A stretch of DNA of 64,000 nt from Paraphysomonas bandaiensis. Lineage: Eukaryota; Chrysophyceae. The DNA lies in the NCBI GenBank assembly GCA_965644295.1, contig CBFFRP010000167.1, positions 104,691-168,690 on the forward strand, read 5' to 3'. Shown here one piece after another: positions 12,294 to 24,345 of the stretch. The translations under genes and the position numbers were made by a program. Each line of letters opens with the position of its first letter. Position 1 is the first letter of the stretch. The notes under the pieces were generated by a model. The model saw only the letters and a list, made by a program, of their open reading frames with translations. It was not told where the DNA came from and did not search any database.

Positions 12294-15239
12294 TTATTTC
12301 TGTTTACGAGTGACATCACCGATTCTTCCCTGCAACAGTAGTGGTGCTAACTCTTTAATATATGCCCATGACCCAATAACGTGCCTGAAAAAGCATATGT
12401 AATTATCCACTATATAGCTGAATGGGCATACCTCCACGCAACAACTAGAAACCCGAAGAAAATAAAGAGGTAGATATTTTGGAAACCATCCTCAGCTCTC
12501 TGGACAGTATATTACTAAAACACCCAGACTACTTTATAATACCTCGCAAATATCAGTGGAACATGTCGAATCAACTATAACGGCGAGTATCCATGATAGA
12601 GTTGCAATAATTAAAGGAAGGGCAAAAAATTCCACATTGCGAAACGGATTGCGATACGCATTGCTGTCGAAATATCGTTTACGCTCCTTCTCGATATCAT
12701 CAAGCAGTTCGGTCCTAGAATCGAACATTATCATGGTTGTCTTCACAACGAGGAAAAATATTGCTACCTTTTGCGACCGATTGCAACTTCAGATCCCATT
12801 TCAGCAATCTCATTAAAAATACTCAGTGCACTTTGAAGAGATTCTTTGTGGATCACCTACAGCAGCACATGTGATATATCCTTCGAATATTTACAATTAC
12901 TGCTGACATTAAGATTACTCTCTTTCACGAAGTGCCCTTCGGGTCCTATGTGCAAGTTACAAGATTTCATTTCGAGTGGCAGTACATTTCTTACCCGCAA
13001 CTGCATCCATTGCGGATTTATAGGACTTGATAGCCATATCATAAGCGTTGCGATTATTAGCATCCGCAGTGGCCTCAAGCATTGTCATTGCCTTTAGGCA
13101 CAGCGTAAATTGAAATTATCTCATTACTACTAGTATACCTTTGGGAAACAGCTCCCATCGTGCTCAAACATTGCAGCATATGCTTTGATAAAATTAAGAA
13201 GTTCTGGGCCCGTAATGGAACTGTACAATCGTCGTAAAATACACGTATCATTAAATCTTCCCATACCGGTTATTTATTCTCTTGGGTTCTATAATCGTAT
13301 CGAAAATGAATCGAACATAATGGTTTAATAAACCTCTAAACGCGAATGAGAAACAGTGAAATAAAAATACGGATCGTCATAAGTAAATCCACCTGAAGGA
13401 TGCTTCAATCTTTTCAATGTCTCCAGCATAGTTCTTTTTAATAACATGAAATCCTTCAGCAACATTATTTATATCGTTTCCGTTTCGACATCAAACCTGG
13501 GTGCGGGAGAAGGAAACATCCTACTTTCTCAAAACACCTCGATATTTGGTCACGCGTACTCTGCTGGAACGATCAGCCACCCTAAATGATTGGGATAGAG
13601 AACTAAACCTGTAAATCGGATGCGCCCCTCGATTTTATGACACTATGCAAATATTCCATCATCTCTGAATGATAGGCTTTGAATACTTCATTCTAAAAGT
13701 GCAACAGTGTCACTTATAAACTACTAATTAAATAACCGACCTCAGATTTCCCCGACTCAAGTGCATCTTCCCAATCGGTGTCAAAGTTTTGCCAATCACG
13801 AACCAAAAATTCAATTCTACATAAATATCAAATTTCACGTACAAATGCAGGATAATACACCCAACCTTTGAAAAGGACTTTTAACAATGACATTGGTGTC
13901 AGGTTTCACATCTACTATATATGTGAAAACAAAGTACTATCAATAGAATAACTTACAACCTTCAGTTTCGTTTTCGGTATTGCAATCATCATGTACTTCC
14001 TAAAAGACCAACATTAGAATACGTATATACTACTAAGCACTAATTCGATATTGTATATTCATCTCAGTTCTCTGATCATTTCATATTCTCATTGTTAGAA
14101 AGCCACTAGCATTTGTACACAGCATATTGCAACAGCCAATACAACACAACCACAAATAGGCCGGTTTAAAACTAAACGAATATAAGGGCTACGAGGTATA
14201 ATGCTTTTACAATTGAGTACATGCGTGACAAAATGAAGGACGTATTCACCACAACGAATCAAATAAGATCAAGATACACATCATGGATGATGTATACATA
14301 CAACAACGACGTATCGTCACTACTTACATTAACAACATCATCGGCAGGTGTATCAGTGTTCTGCTCACCCAGTGCCATTCTGCCATACTCAGAAAAAAGA
14401 GCCAAATGCTGTAAGTTATCTTCCTGAATGCGCTTATCTACATTATAGATCTGGGGTCTGTTGATTAGTCGCGGAAGTTATGAGCTCACACAGGGTAGTA
14501 CCTGGTACGATGATATCATTGTACTCAAACCGAATATCTGCGCAGTCAATGTCATTGTAGTTTCATTGTCAAACATTCCTTGTGTATCCATCAGCAATAT
14601 TGCTATCTTTTCTGGATGACTCGACACTTTTCGAAGGAAAGGTTCTGACCACATCCAAATACCAGTGGTCTGTCTACTTTGTCCCCCGCACCAAGCAAAC
14701 CCTTTCAGATCACCCGTCCCTTCTTCTGGACTGGATTTTTTTTCGTTTACATTTCCTTCGCGGAGTGCATCACCTATATCATACAATTCAATACTTGATT
14801 TGTAATCTCACAGGTCACACACCACTAGCAGTCATCCACGCTGTCGACAAATCGTCCGAAGAGCCATGGCGGAGGTAGCGAAGAAAAAATGTCAATCTGT
14901 GTAAAGGTAATGAAATTATTTTTGTACTAAATGATAGCTACAATGTCACTCACAGAAAAGACTTGCCACTGCGGAAGGCCCCAACAACCGAAAGAATCGC
15001 TACTTTTGTGCCAGCGGGAATCTATAAGCCCATCACATGTCGCAGTTAATATATATTTATATCGGCACCTTATTAAGGATGCGTTCAATGTTATCTTCTA
15101 GTAATATGAATTCATTTTTATCCTCGTCTTCTCCAGTGGATACAATCTAAAGCACATGATTCAATCCATGAGGTACAGTGTGTATATATACAGATAGAAT
15201 GAACCGAACCTGAAGCGGTTGTCCTTCATCGCTGTCCAT
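12294..15239 (-). CDS. Atlastin-like dynamin-family GTPase
   Basis: Many short exons. The first three are 15239-15210, 15146-15069 and one near 15010-14950, and the next joins carry the frame on. The P-loop is GAFRSGKSFL. The atlastin/GBP signature GFAWCGGQSRQTTGIWMW is followed by the G3 motif LLMDTQGMFD and QEDNLQHLALFSEYGR. The base-recognition motif is LVRDW, typical of atlastins. A helical middle domain includes CFLLPHP. Near the C-terminus two hydrophobic segments (around FALPLIIATLSWILAVI and YLFIFFGFLVVAW) form the membrane hairpin, and a short tail ends at TAA 12294-12296. Atlastins fuse ER tubules in a GTP-dependent way. The gene is head-to-head with the eEF1B gene. Middle exon boundaries were not all resolved. 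Confidence 0.9.
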
Positions 15240-15727
15240 TATTAACACTATCTAGATTTACTCCCTTTAATCACTACAATTCTCACTTTAATGGCGCTTA
15301 TTCAGTATGCGACCTGCAACTAATCTGCTGGGTTGGTTATGTAGCTACGGTATGGTATGGTACACAGGCTCACAGCACTACACGATCACTCATAGGAAAA
15401 CACGCCCCTCATCGGTCAATAATAGTACACAAATACGTGTATATACAGAACAATACAGCAGATTCACAGCGTATTCTTGTATTCTTCAATAGACCTATAC
15501 GTACGAACCGGGTATGTGTAGCTGTGGTATACGGGATTATACGTATGGAGTGGTATGTATGGGATATTGCGTACTGTTTTTTATTGATTGGCGATGAGAC
15601 TGAGGAGAATGAGTGGTTGCGCATCGTAGTGGATGCATATCACAGTCTCGTGCACACGGCATCTAAAGTGCAAAGAGACTCACAATCCAAATACCAGATA
15701 TTAGTATTTCAATAAACTATTTTAGAA
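15240..15727. promoter_or_regulatory. Shared upstream region, atlastin/eEF1B
   Basis: A 488-bp divergent intergenic region. It holds TATATA stretches, GTATGGTATGGTACAC and a near match to the recurring motif (TACAGCAGAT at 15453). No gene is seen. A bidirectional promoter is inferred from layout only. Confidence 0.45.
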
Positions 15728-16340
15728 ATGGATCTTTGTTTCGACGAGCTTGCTGTGGCACTGAGGTTATAAAATGCGATTGTTTGTGAAGTCTGGGGCT
15801 TAAAATTTATTTTGCAGGTATATCGCTGATGTGGAACTCGCAGCAGCACCTGATGCTACTCAGAAGAAGGCATCTGCCCCAGCACAGCCTAGTAAACCAG
15901 CAGCCAAAGCTGATGATTTCGATGATATGTTTGGCGATGATGATGATGAGACCGAAGAGGAGAAGGCAGCTAACAAAGCAAGACAAGAGCGTATGGCTCT
16001 TGCCAAAAAACTGAAGGAGGAAAAGGATGCCAAGGAAGGAAAAGTAAAGAAAAATAAGCCAAAGCCCGTGGAAAAGTCTCTTATTGTTCTAGACGTTAAG
16101 CCTTGGGAGGCCGACTGCGACCTTGAGGCTGTTTGGAAGGAGATCATCAAGTATGAACAAGAGGGACTTCAGTGGGGTGCCACTTTTAAACTCGAGCCTG
16201 TGGCTTTTGGAATCAAAAAGCTTGTTCTCACCTGTACTATAGTTGATAGTCTGGTGCTGTTAGATGATGTGACCGATAATATTGAGGCGATGGAGGATTA
16301 TGTGCAGAGTGTCACTGTTGCTTCAATGAACAAAATATAA
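15728..16340 (+). CDS. Translation elongation factor eEF1B, beta/delta-type guanine exchange subunit
   Basis: Two exons, 15728-15765 and 15818-16340, join in frame (AG plus G gives Arg13) to 186 residues. The short N-terminus (MDLCFDELAVALRYIADVEL) is what is left of the usual N-terminal domain. A Lys/Ala/Pro linker follows, then the acidic block DDFDDMFGDDDDETEEE typical of this factor, a charged Lys-rich stretch and the C-terminal GEF domain. The latter carries VKPWEADCDLEAVWKEI, GLQWGATFKLEPVAFGIKKL and a family-typical C-terminus ending in NKI. It reloads eEF1A with GTP in the cytosol. The family has similar or slightly longer members, so this is complete. Confidence 0.95.
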
Positions 16341-17196
16341 TTTGGTTGCAAGCTTATCGTCAACGAAACAGCACAAAATGATGCTCTTATCTTGTTGTCC
16401 ATTTAATAATTGAGAGTCGATTGAAAATTTTGTGTATTTTTGTCAATTTTGGATCACTGTGAAGCTCGTGTGTTTGTTGTACGTAGTATTCTTAGTTTCT
16501 CAGATAGAACTTCTTTGTATTTACAAAGCACTACCGTACGCTATGTATACTTTTAGGATGATAATTGGAGGTATTGTGGCTAATACTTCCTTTCTCAAGT
16601 ATTATTCAGCGTAGCTTTATGCGTGCTTAGCGGAACAAATTTCGCAGTCATGCGTGCGCATGCACGGTTAATCAAGTTGCTTCTCATTGATTTCGGTTTA
16701 CTTCACTCTATTCTACGGATTAAGTTAAATGGATAAGTTACTTTCAATATATATCATAAAACAAAGTTGATGTGCCACTTGTCTGTCTGAAGATTTAATG
16801 AAGCTGTCGTTTGTCATTTTCTTCATTAGGAAAAAAAATGACCCATTGTTCTATTACCTACATCACTAAACTAGAAGCAACATCGTATGTACTATATGGG
16901 ATGCATAGAAACATCCTTCCCTATTAACTTCACGGAAATGACATTTGACAGAACTACTACACAACTACGGATGGGATTCATCCCGTTTGACATCTAGAAA
17001 ACATATAGTATTCAAATCAGCATACACCGCTATGATTAGTTAAATAAAGCCATGAATGCAAAGAAGCTTGCCTAATTCTAGACATTATCAGATTATTTCG
17101 CACTTAGTGATTATCAGCAACATACTGTACACAATAGAGATATTGTAGGCAGTTGACAAGGATATGTGGCGATTTTCATGGTCGTCGGACGAAAAT
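16341..17196. other. Intergenic between convergent 3' ends
   Basis: Only AT-rich spacer is seen. The eEF1B and JmjC genes converge here; no ORF carries recognisable domains. Confidence 0.5.
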
Positions 17197-18303
17197 TTAA
17201 GAAGGAGGATATCCACCAATATCGATGCCAAACTTATCCAATACTTTGTTCGTAAGAAGAATTAGTGTGTACTGCAAGTTGTTTTGAAGTGAGAGGGAAA
17301 TGTTGACTTCGCGAATAGGCACCCCAATGCTGAGCCCTTCATAATTTTTTATAGTGTGCCACTCCCAGTCAGGGTTGTAGAGTAGATCACCGGCAATAAC
17401 ATCAGAGTATCGCAGAGGAATATGATCGTGAAGCTCAGCCATGTTGCGATTTCCGGTTTGCATATTGACTTTTCCTCCTCGCAGAGGGTACATTTGTGAG
17501 CTGTATTTGGGATCCATGAAATACCATCTCTTGCGTCCTGTCACTTGAGCGAACCAATTATTTCCACCAGCACAATGCCAGCCAGTGCCAGTAGTAGCAT
17601 CACTGTCATTTGAGCCACGTCCCACAACAAGCTGAGAGCCGAAGAACGATTTGTGATTCGGTCCTCCGAATCCCGGCCAAATTCTGTCGAGATCCAAATC
17701 TTCGCGAACAACTTGATTAATTCGCTTGCGCAACTCTTTCGCAGAACCGACATCAGAATGGTTGAAATTAGAACGCGACTCTACAGGGAAAAATAGATAC
17801 TTCTTAGAGTCTTCCTGCTCCACAATTTCAGTGTACGCAGTGCGAAAAGGTAGCAGCTCACGCTCATTCTGAAGTGTTCCATAAGTAGCCTTAGATACCA
17901 CCGGGATAATGAATTCCCCAATTCTAGACGACAAATATTCTGGATCGGTCCATCTTTTCTCCGCATTGCTCCCGATAAAAAGACCACGAACAATGGCCGG
18001 GTAACGAAAATTCTCCGTAGCAGTTCTCAAAGACTCGAATGAGTAATCTTTGGCATCAATAATAGGGATCTGAATAGGGGCCCTCTTGATTGATCTATCA
18101 ATATTATTGAACTGATTCCAAAAACTTCTCGCTTCCTCCCGATAGGATGTGAACAACAGAGCATTAGGGATGATATGGAGCAAGGAGTCCCCCGCCTGGC
18201 GAGTGCGTAGAATGGGAATCATGACAATAGCAGCCACGAGAGGGACGATGACAAACGTCATCAACGCCGAACAAACTGAACGTTTCTTTGCACGACTAGA
18301 CAT
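17197..18303 (-). CDS. Membrane-anchored JmjC/cupin-8-like oxygenase
   Basis: A single exon of 368 residues from the ATG at 18303; the frame is open to 18327 but without an earlier ATG. After basic MSSRAKKRS comes one hydrophobic segment (SALMTFVIVPLVAAIVMIPI), so a type II signal anchor is likely. The C-terminal half is a JmjC/cupin fold: TGTGWHCAGGNNWFAQVTG (near residue 240), KRWYFMDP, GDLLYNPDWEWHTIKN (second His near 315) and a final strand with GVPIREVNISLS. Fe(II)/2-oxoglutarate enzymes of this fold hydroxylate proteins or small molecules. The usual HxD is replaced by HCA, so the metal site may be altered or the enzyme inactive. Substrate unknown; a lumenal location is inferred. Confidence 0.8.
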   Translation of the reverse strand: MSSRAKKRSVCSALMTFVIVPLVAAIVMIPILRTRQAGDSLLHIIPNALLFTSYREEARSFWNQFNNIDRSIKRAPIQIPIIDAKDYSFESLRTATENFRYPAIVRGLFIGSNAEKRWTDPEYLSSRIGEFIIPVVSKATYGTLQNERELLPFRTAYTEIVEQEDSKKYLFFPVESRSNFNHSDVGSAKELRKRINQVVREDLDLDRIWPGFGGPNHKSFFGSQLVVGRGSNDSDATTGTGWHCAGGNNWFAQVTGRKRWYFMDPKYSSQMYPLRGGKVNMQTGNRNMAELHDHIPLRYSDVIAGDLLYNPDWEWHTIKNYEGLSIGVPIREVNISLSLQNNLQYTLILLTNKVLDKFGIDIGGYPPS

Positions 18304-18889
18304 TGCAATATTCCAATATAGCCACACAGGTTAAAAATAAGTCAGTGCGGAGATGATATAAATATATGGGTCCACATGTGCATGTATTTGATGCACAGAA
18401 TACGCCTATAGAGAGTTGAAGCAACGTGCAATGAAGTGCATATGGATGATGCTGTGGGTGGTGGTCGAGAGCCTGCCTGTATCTATAATACAACTACAGC
18501 ATCTGTATTCTGTGTATATGTGCTGTATACACTAGACAGTAGGTCTATACCAAGTTAAGAGAAGAATGGCATTTTTTTAACTGTCGGGAAGGCATAAATC
18601 TGGATTTATTGCATATATTGGAGTTTTTTGTCCTCCTTTAGGTTATAAATACACGATTCCTTTCTGGAACTGTGCAGCATAATAAGACAATATGGCAGTT
18701 CGGCAGTATGGTATGCATTACGTAGAGGAGTATTAACTTTAACCCACTGGAAGGACGCTCATCAATCCCTCAATTTTGTTTATAACTTTCTGTTGATTTG
18801 CTGCTTATATTTGATATATTTGTTGCGATTCTAACAGTTTCCATCAACACAAGCAGTCCTGTTATTGGCAAATAGCTCTCGCCATTCAT
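18304..18889. promoter_or_regulatory. Shared upstream region, JmjC/Hub1
   Basis: Divergent 586-bp region. It contains TACAGCATCTGTATTCTG and GTGCTGTATAC near 18500-18535, loosely like the recurring motif. No gene is seen. Confidence 0.4.
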
Positions 18890-19161
18890 ATGATAGAAGT
18901 CGTATGTAACGATCGTCTCGGTAAAAAAGTCAGAGTCAAATGTAACGAAGACGATACCATAGGAGACTTAAAGAAATTAATAGCTGCTCAGGTAAATATT
19001 AGATACATTTCACTACGAGTTGTGACATCAGTCTTTGTAAGGTTGGAACACGACCCGAAAAAATCCGAATTCAGAAGTGGTACACAATATATAAAGACCA
19101 TATTACACTGGAGGATTATGAGATTCACGATGGTATGGGTTTGGAATTGTATTATAATTAG
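18890..19161 (+). CDS. UBL5: Hub1/UBL5 ubiquitin-like splicing modifier
   Basis: Two exons, 18890-18991 and 19042-19161, join at phase 0 to a 73-residue protein, exactly the family length. It starts [20 protein letters not shown] and continues [14 protein letters not shown], then [20 protein letters not shown] and GMGLELYYN. The C-terminal double Tyr followed by one residue, rather than di-Gly, is the Hub1 hallmark. Family members bind the spliceosome (Snu66/Prp38 partners) non-covalently and affect splice-site choice. The gene is extremely conserved. Confidence 0.97.
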
Positions 19162-21504
19162 GCTATCGCAGTGTTTGCCGTTTCTGAGAATGAGTGGTTT
19201 CGCGTTCATGTCCTTCTGCAGAGAAGTATTGGGTTGATAGTCATATAGTTTAAAATGAAATTCATGAACAGCACAGAAGTAATTTATAAATCAATGAATT
19301 GCTTCAACATACGTGATATAGCCTTAATCGAATAGTGTGGTAATTTTGGGTCACGTGCATACTACTTGTAGAGTTTGACATTCGTAACATTCGTAAATCT
19401 ATTCTTACTCCACGACATCGCCTATACTAGAGACAAAACATTGTTTATATCAAAATTCTGCATGGCGTATGTCCAATAGTTGTGTTGGTTGAAATAAGCC
19501 CTACATGCATTTATGCATTTTATTATGGTCTCGGCACCAAGCAAAATATAAGCATCATTTCTGATGAGTAGCGCAAGCAACCTGAAGCACTTAAACCAAT
19601 GGATAACACGCAGCAAAAAATCACGACGGTCATCAAAGCACAACAATTCCATGGGTCAAGAGGGGTTTGGACAGCAAAAGGGTTAGAAACGCCCACAAAC
19701 ACTTCCCTCCAACAACACCTCAAGTTGAGAAGCCGGAATATCTCTTACATCCGAGATAACGAAAGTAGAACTGCAAGGTACTTCACGACTTATTCATCAA
19801 CATCAACGAAGTAGGCATATAATATTTGTCTATCATCGCTGAGAAAAGAGAAATGTCATCATCCAAGTGCACTATACGGGGGGCGGATGCGGTGGTTTCT
19901 GGAAGGTGGAGATGCATAAAATTAACAGAGACCGAGAAAACTGCACGAGATTATCTAAACGCTAACATCAGGTGCTGAGAATATAAAGTTACTCACACTT
20001 CGCGTAATAGTTATAATTAATAATCTAAATTAAAGTTTTTCAAAACGTGAATTCGGATATTCAAACACGAATGGATTCGAAGATGGCTATAATGTAGGAC
20101 ATTTTACACATATAGTGCTAGGACTTGGCGCAAAAGTCTGTCGGAACCCTCAACAAAGCCGGACTTTCATCTTTTCGTGGTGTTCTTTGAGGGACAAGTA
20201 CCGGAGATATTTCTCCGGGAAACTAACGTGCGCCGCATATATCGCTCTATCACTCATACCTGAATGCTTGTGCGGTACAATAAGTGTCTTTTGTGTACGT
20301 CTTTGAGCCTTGTCGAATAAACAGGCGTCTGAGAATGAACCCACCTCATGGGGCTTCCGGGGTATTGGGCTGCCTGCTGAAGTCAATCATCCGGGATGTC
20401 CACCATAAGGACTCAAAAGTCCTGAAGTCAGCAGATGTCAAGTATATCAATATTCTGCTTGTTCACTGCGTTTGCTTTGAAAGTGATTGCACCTTGGTGC
20501 TTGTGGTGACGCACAAGTAGTTTTCTTAGACATTCGGAAATAGTAGGATATCAGAGTTAAGGACTAGTTAGTTAATTTGAAATTCTATATTAGTTCTGAC
20601 TCTTAAATAAATGCCTCTTGCTAATAATAAGGAATTCACTACTGGTCTTCAAGAGTCACAAAAAATGTACTATATTATAGCGTATAAGCATTAAGAGTTT
20701 GTGGAGTTTTGAGTTATACCTAAAGTTGAGCAATGAAATGCTGTGGTCAATGGATTCTTGATTTGCTGTAGTCTGTAGTCCAGAGATAAAGACTGTATTA
20801 TAAAAATATTTCACGAAATATATTAACTAAGCGAAGAATAGTGACTGTATTAGGTCATGACTGTCAGCGATTATATACTATTGATTAAGAGTAGCGAAGC
20901 CAAACCACGTAATAAAGCTTCTTGCTTCTAGGATCAAAACGTATAATTCTGGTCTAGTAGTTCCCCATACAGCCGAATTCGGTTGTATCAGCTGAACGCT
21001 TTACATCCATATAGTAGTCTTCAGTCAGAGCAGCTATGATATCCCAGATTGTTGACCGAGGGCGGCAGTTCAACGATATCACCTTCCTTTTAGCTTGCCT
21101 TCTATATCCTCATTCGTACATATTTCGACAAGTATTCTCTATCGTTAACTTTAACCCTCTGGGAATCAGTCACCAAAGTTTTTCTCTGTTATGAGCTCTA
21201 CCATTGTATGTGACCTTGGTTTATAGCCATTTAGGGCATTATAAATTTGCTTGAATTTAAGGTTCTAAACAAAATATTGGACACCGCACAAGGTAGCACA
21301 CAAAGAATATTTAAAACTGGGTACAATGTAAAGCAACTAGGATTAATTATAAGGTGTAAACCTTATGAGGTTACAAATTTACGACTCCACCATTACATAT
21401 ATAGTATTCTGCATAGTAAAACATCATGTTACTGTATTGAACTCACCACTAAACATATATCACAGGGTGAGTGCAGAAATAAAGTATAAGAACCTCCTGT
21501 GCAC
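19162..21504. other. Intergenic with old dispersed repeats
   Basis: No functional gene is supported. 19470-19560 resembles 24121-24190 (shared TTGAAATAAGCCCTAC and TATTATGGTCTC / TATTATAGTCTC), and 20130-20640 is repeat family 1. Several short frames in 19.4-20.5 kb are interrupted and look like decayed coding repeats. Confidence 0.5.
20130..20640. repeat. Dispersed repeat family 1, copy A
   Basis: Aligns along much of its length with 37385-37960. Shared blocks are GTGGTGTTCT, GTACCGG, GGGAAACTAACGT, CCCACCTCA, TTGGGCTGC, CCTGAAGTCAGC and TACCTTGATGCTTG-like sequence. The flank CTGACTCTTAAA...GCTAATAATAAG is also shared. On the minus strand the copies hold matching peptide fragments such as DDWLQQAAQNP (clear in copy B, frameshifted here), so the ancestor probably coded for protein. 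Confidence 0.7.
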
Positions 21505-23503
21505 TTACTTCCGCATGCACTGGTCAAGCTCTAACATCATAATCTCGGAACCCGCAATTCCTTCAGATAATGTTGTCATATCATTTGCTAACAGACCGAC
21601 CTGCATATCCAAGGACGCCTGGTCATTGGACATATCCACAAGCCCATCCCACATATCTGTCATTAGGGACATTTGGTTTGTCATCATATCTGCCATTATT
21701 TCCGCCGTCTGCATCATAACATTAACCATTTCCGAAAATTCTCCGAAAGGGTTTGTTCCGTTGGTGTGCGAACTCTGGAAAGCAGTGAGCTTATCCAATA
21801 GAGATAAAAATTGTTTTCTTCGCTCCTGTACAATATCGCGTCTCTACAAATGTTTGTTAACAAAAAAGTTACATTGAGTATTACTTGTACTCACAGATAG
21901 AAGTCGGGTATTGCCAGACTTATGGTGATGCCGCCTGTACAGCTCAATGCTATTTTCACAGCTTTCACTGCGTACATCGCCAAACCACGAACCTAATCGC
22001 TCATACGATGGCCTCCAGGTGCCACCATCTGTCAATAGAGCAGGGCAAAATTCCGACACCAAGTCCAATCCCTGCTCAATGAACACCACAATACACTCAG
22101 ACATGTCTCCAATTGCATATCCCATTTGTATTATATACTCCTCTGTTTGCACAATATCGCCGGCCAGCTTGCCAATTTCGTCGATACAGTCTTCACATAT
22201 TTCAGTCATTATATCAGCTCCATCCCCCATTGTCAAGATCATTTGGGCCATTATGTCAGCACATACCTCCGCAGCACAGCAGAAGGGGTCCCACCACGTG
22301 TCACACGGCATCCACCCGTCATCATCTTGTTCATCATAACCTTTTTCGGTCTGCCTGCTCCCTCGCAAACCCACGCTATGACTTCCACTACTCTCGGGAA
22401 TTTTGCTGTTGTCGTTCTGTGATGACATGTAAACATTTCGTCGACCCTGCAGAGTGCTGTAGTGCCTCAATACTCGCGCCAAACCCTCCGTAAGATGTGC
22501 GGATGTAATCTGCAGCTTGGACCTGATAGAGCGCACATCGAGAGGTTCACCTTTCGCTGCCACATCAGGAAAAGAACAATGGGAAAGCAAGTCATCATCC
22601 AATTCGTCCTTTCCTGCCCTCGATAGTTTCTTTATATATACGTTATTATTTCTATCATTTCTGTTGCCAACTTGTGGTCTATATGTGTCTCCATGTCGAC
22701 AACAAGAGGTTGCCATATCAGCCATCAGCTCTTCTGTGATAACAATTTCGTCTGCCATGTACCCTATCTATAAACAAAATAACAATATGTTTCAAAATAG
22801 CAATAACAATGGGTTTATTCACGCGATCAGGCAACAACTGATCACCTGATAACTCATGTTTACGATGAGACATTCCGTGTCGACTATTCGGTCGCCCATG
22901 TCTTGAATTGCTGCATCCTGATAGAGAAATATAAATCAAAACTTCTACATACCACACAATACAAACCATGTAGGACAAAATTTCCAGAAAGTCATCATTA
23001 AATACTTCAAACGTTTCGATGCATGCATCCATCACAACTATTAATTCATCCATGGCTGAGCATCGGTCGAAGCGAACATCTACAAAAGCATTGTCACCCC
23101 AGACAGATTCATAGACCACTACACTCTTGTTGGCATTAGTTGAATGAATAATATTCTGACGAAACTCTTTGTCTCTGCGAATATCATCATTACAGTCACA
23201 GGATTCAATTAAATCGATGAGTATTTCTTCAGTTTCCACTATACGGTCTGCCATATCAAGTATCAACCCCGCCTCCTCTATAATAAGACTCTCCGTGTAC
23301 ACTATGCGATCAGAAAATGAACTAATGGAGTCAATCATTTCTTGTTCGAGATCTATCCACCCCTCCTCACAGTGCTGCATGGTGTCTATCATCACGTTAC
23401 ACTCATCAATGAACTTGTCCATCTCTTCCATTGGAGTATCACAAAGCGCATATTCAAGCACACCAAGTGTCACCATTACGGCGACACAGATAATACCCCT
23501 CAT
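21505..23503 (-). CDS. Secreted Met/Asp/Glu-rich protein with 21-residue repeats
   Basis: Four exons all join at phase 0: 23503-22967, 22917-22846, 22767-21895 and 21843-21505, giving 606 residues. Residues 1-21 are a signal peptide (MRGIICVAVMVTLGVLEYAL then C). No membrane segment follows. A motif of the form DRIVxTExLI recurs exactly 21 residues apart: starts at 65 and 86, at 188 and 209, and, more diverged, at 407 and 428. Three heptads per unit suggest an extended helix or coiled coil. The rest is rich in Met, Asp, Glu and Cys pairs (for example WWDPFCC, EICEDCIDEIG), with a poorly conserved 100-residue insertion in exon 3. The final codons AAG TAA also read as a donor (GTAAGT), so the C-terminus may extend. 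I know no named family. Confidence 0.8.
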
Positions 23504-23611
23504 GGTTGTTTGAGGGTCAAGTGAGGTGATTCAATTCCGTGTAGAATGGACTGCTCTGTACAGGCAGTACCGCACTGTATACGTATACCGTACTGGCATC
23601 TACTACAAGAA

Positions 23612-23621
23612 TACTGCTGTA
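23612..23621 (+). promoter_or_regulatory. TACTGCTGTA motif
   Basis: Exact copy 109 bp upstream of the ATG of the secreted-protein gene (start 23503, minus strand). Confidence 0.4.
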
Positions 23622-24244
23622 CATATAGGAGGATGGCCATGCCATGCATCTTAGCGTGTCCAGTGCACATCCATATCGCATAGAGATGCATATCTAGATA
23701 TGCAGTACTCGTATATGTTTATTTTACCTGCCGATACTCATAGGATACAACACATACACTGCTATCTGTGTGGTAGCATAAGGGATCCATGCTCAGCCGC
23801 AACTATCATCTCCACTCTGATAAGATAAACAAGCCAGCATGACTTAAATACCAGAGTGGGAATGAAACCTGGTCATAACGGTAGCAAAGGGGGTGGAAGA
23901 AATCTCTATTATGGTTCCATGCAATCGAACGGAAATACCTTTAATTACCGGCCATAAGTGTGAATGATGACACATGATAATGTTTATTAACATGCTCAGA
24001 TGCTTTGTTGAAATCACACGTTATGGATTAATTCCCAGATACTCTGAGTGCTTCTGTGAATGGCAGCGAATAAAGGCAAATGCCGATACGTTACTGGCCC
24101 ATTCCGAGAGTGTATTCTTGTACAGCAGTTGGGTTGATTGAAATAAGCCCTACCTATGTTGTATTATAGTCTCAGCGCATTCTTTGTGTGTGGCGTCAAG
24201 CATGATCTAACTAAACCGAAACTATAATTCGTGGCCACACACGA

Positions 24245-24345
24245 TTACGAGAATCCCTGCGTATTCTGTGGGGTGGGGTTGTCCAACCAATGCCGTGCTA
24301 GGTCTGTACAGGGTCATGAGTGGTCATGGAAAGCCCCGCGTATTT
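24245..24345 (+). repeat. Dispersed repeat, family 2, copy 2
   Basis: Partner of 2971-3079. Both share GATTxCGAxAAxCCC at the start, a CCAACCAATGC-like core and the CATGGxxAxGCxCCGCG end. Old and non-coding as far as can be seen. Confidence 0.5.
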
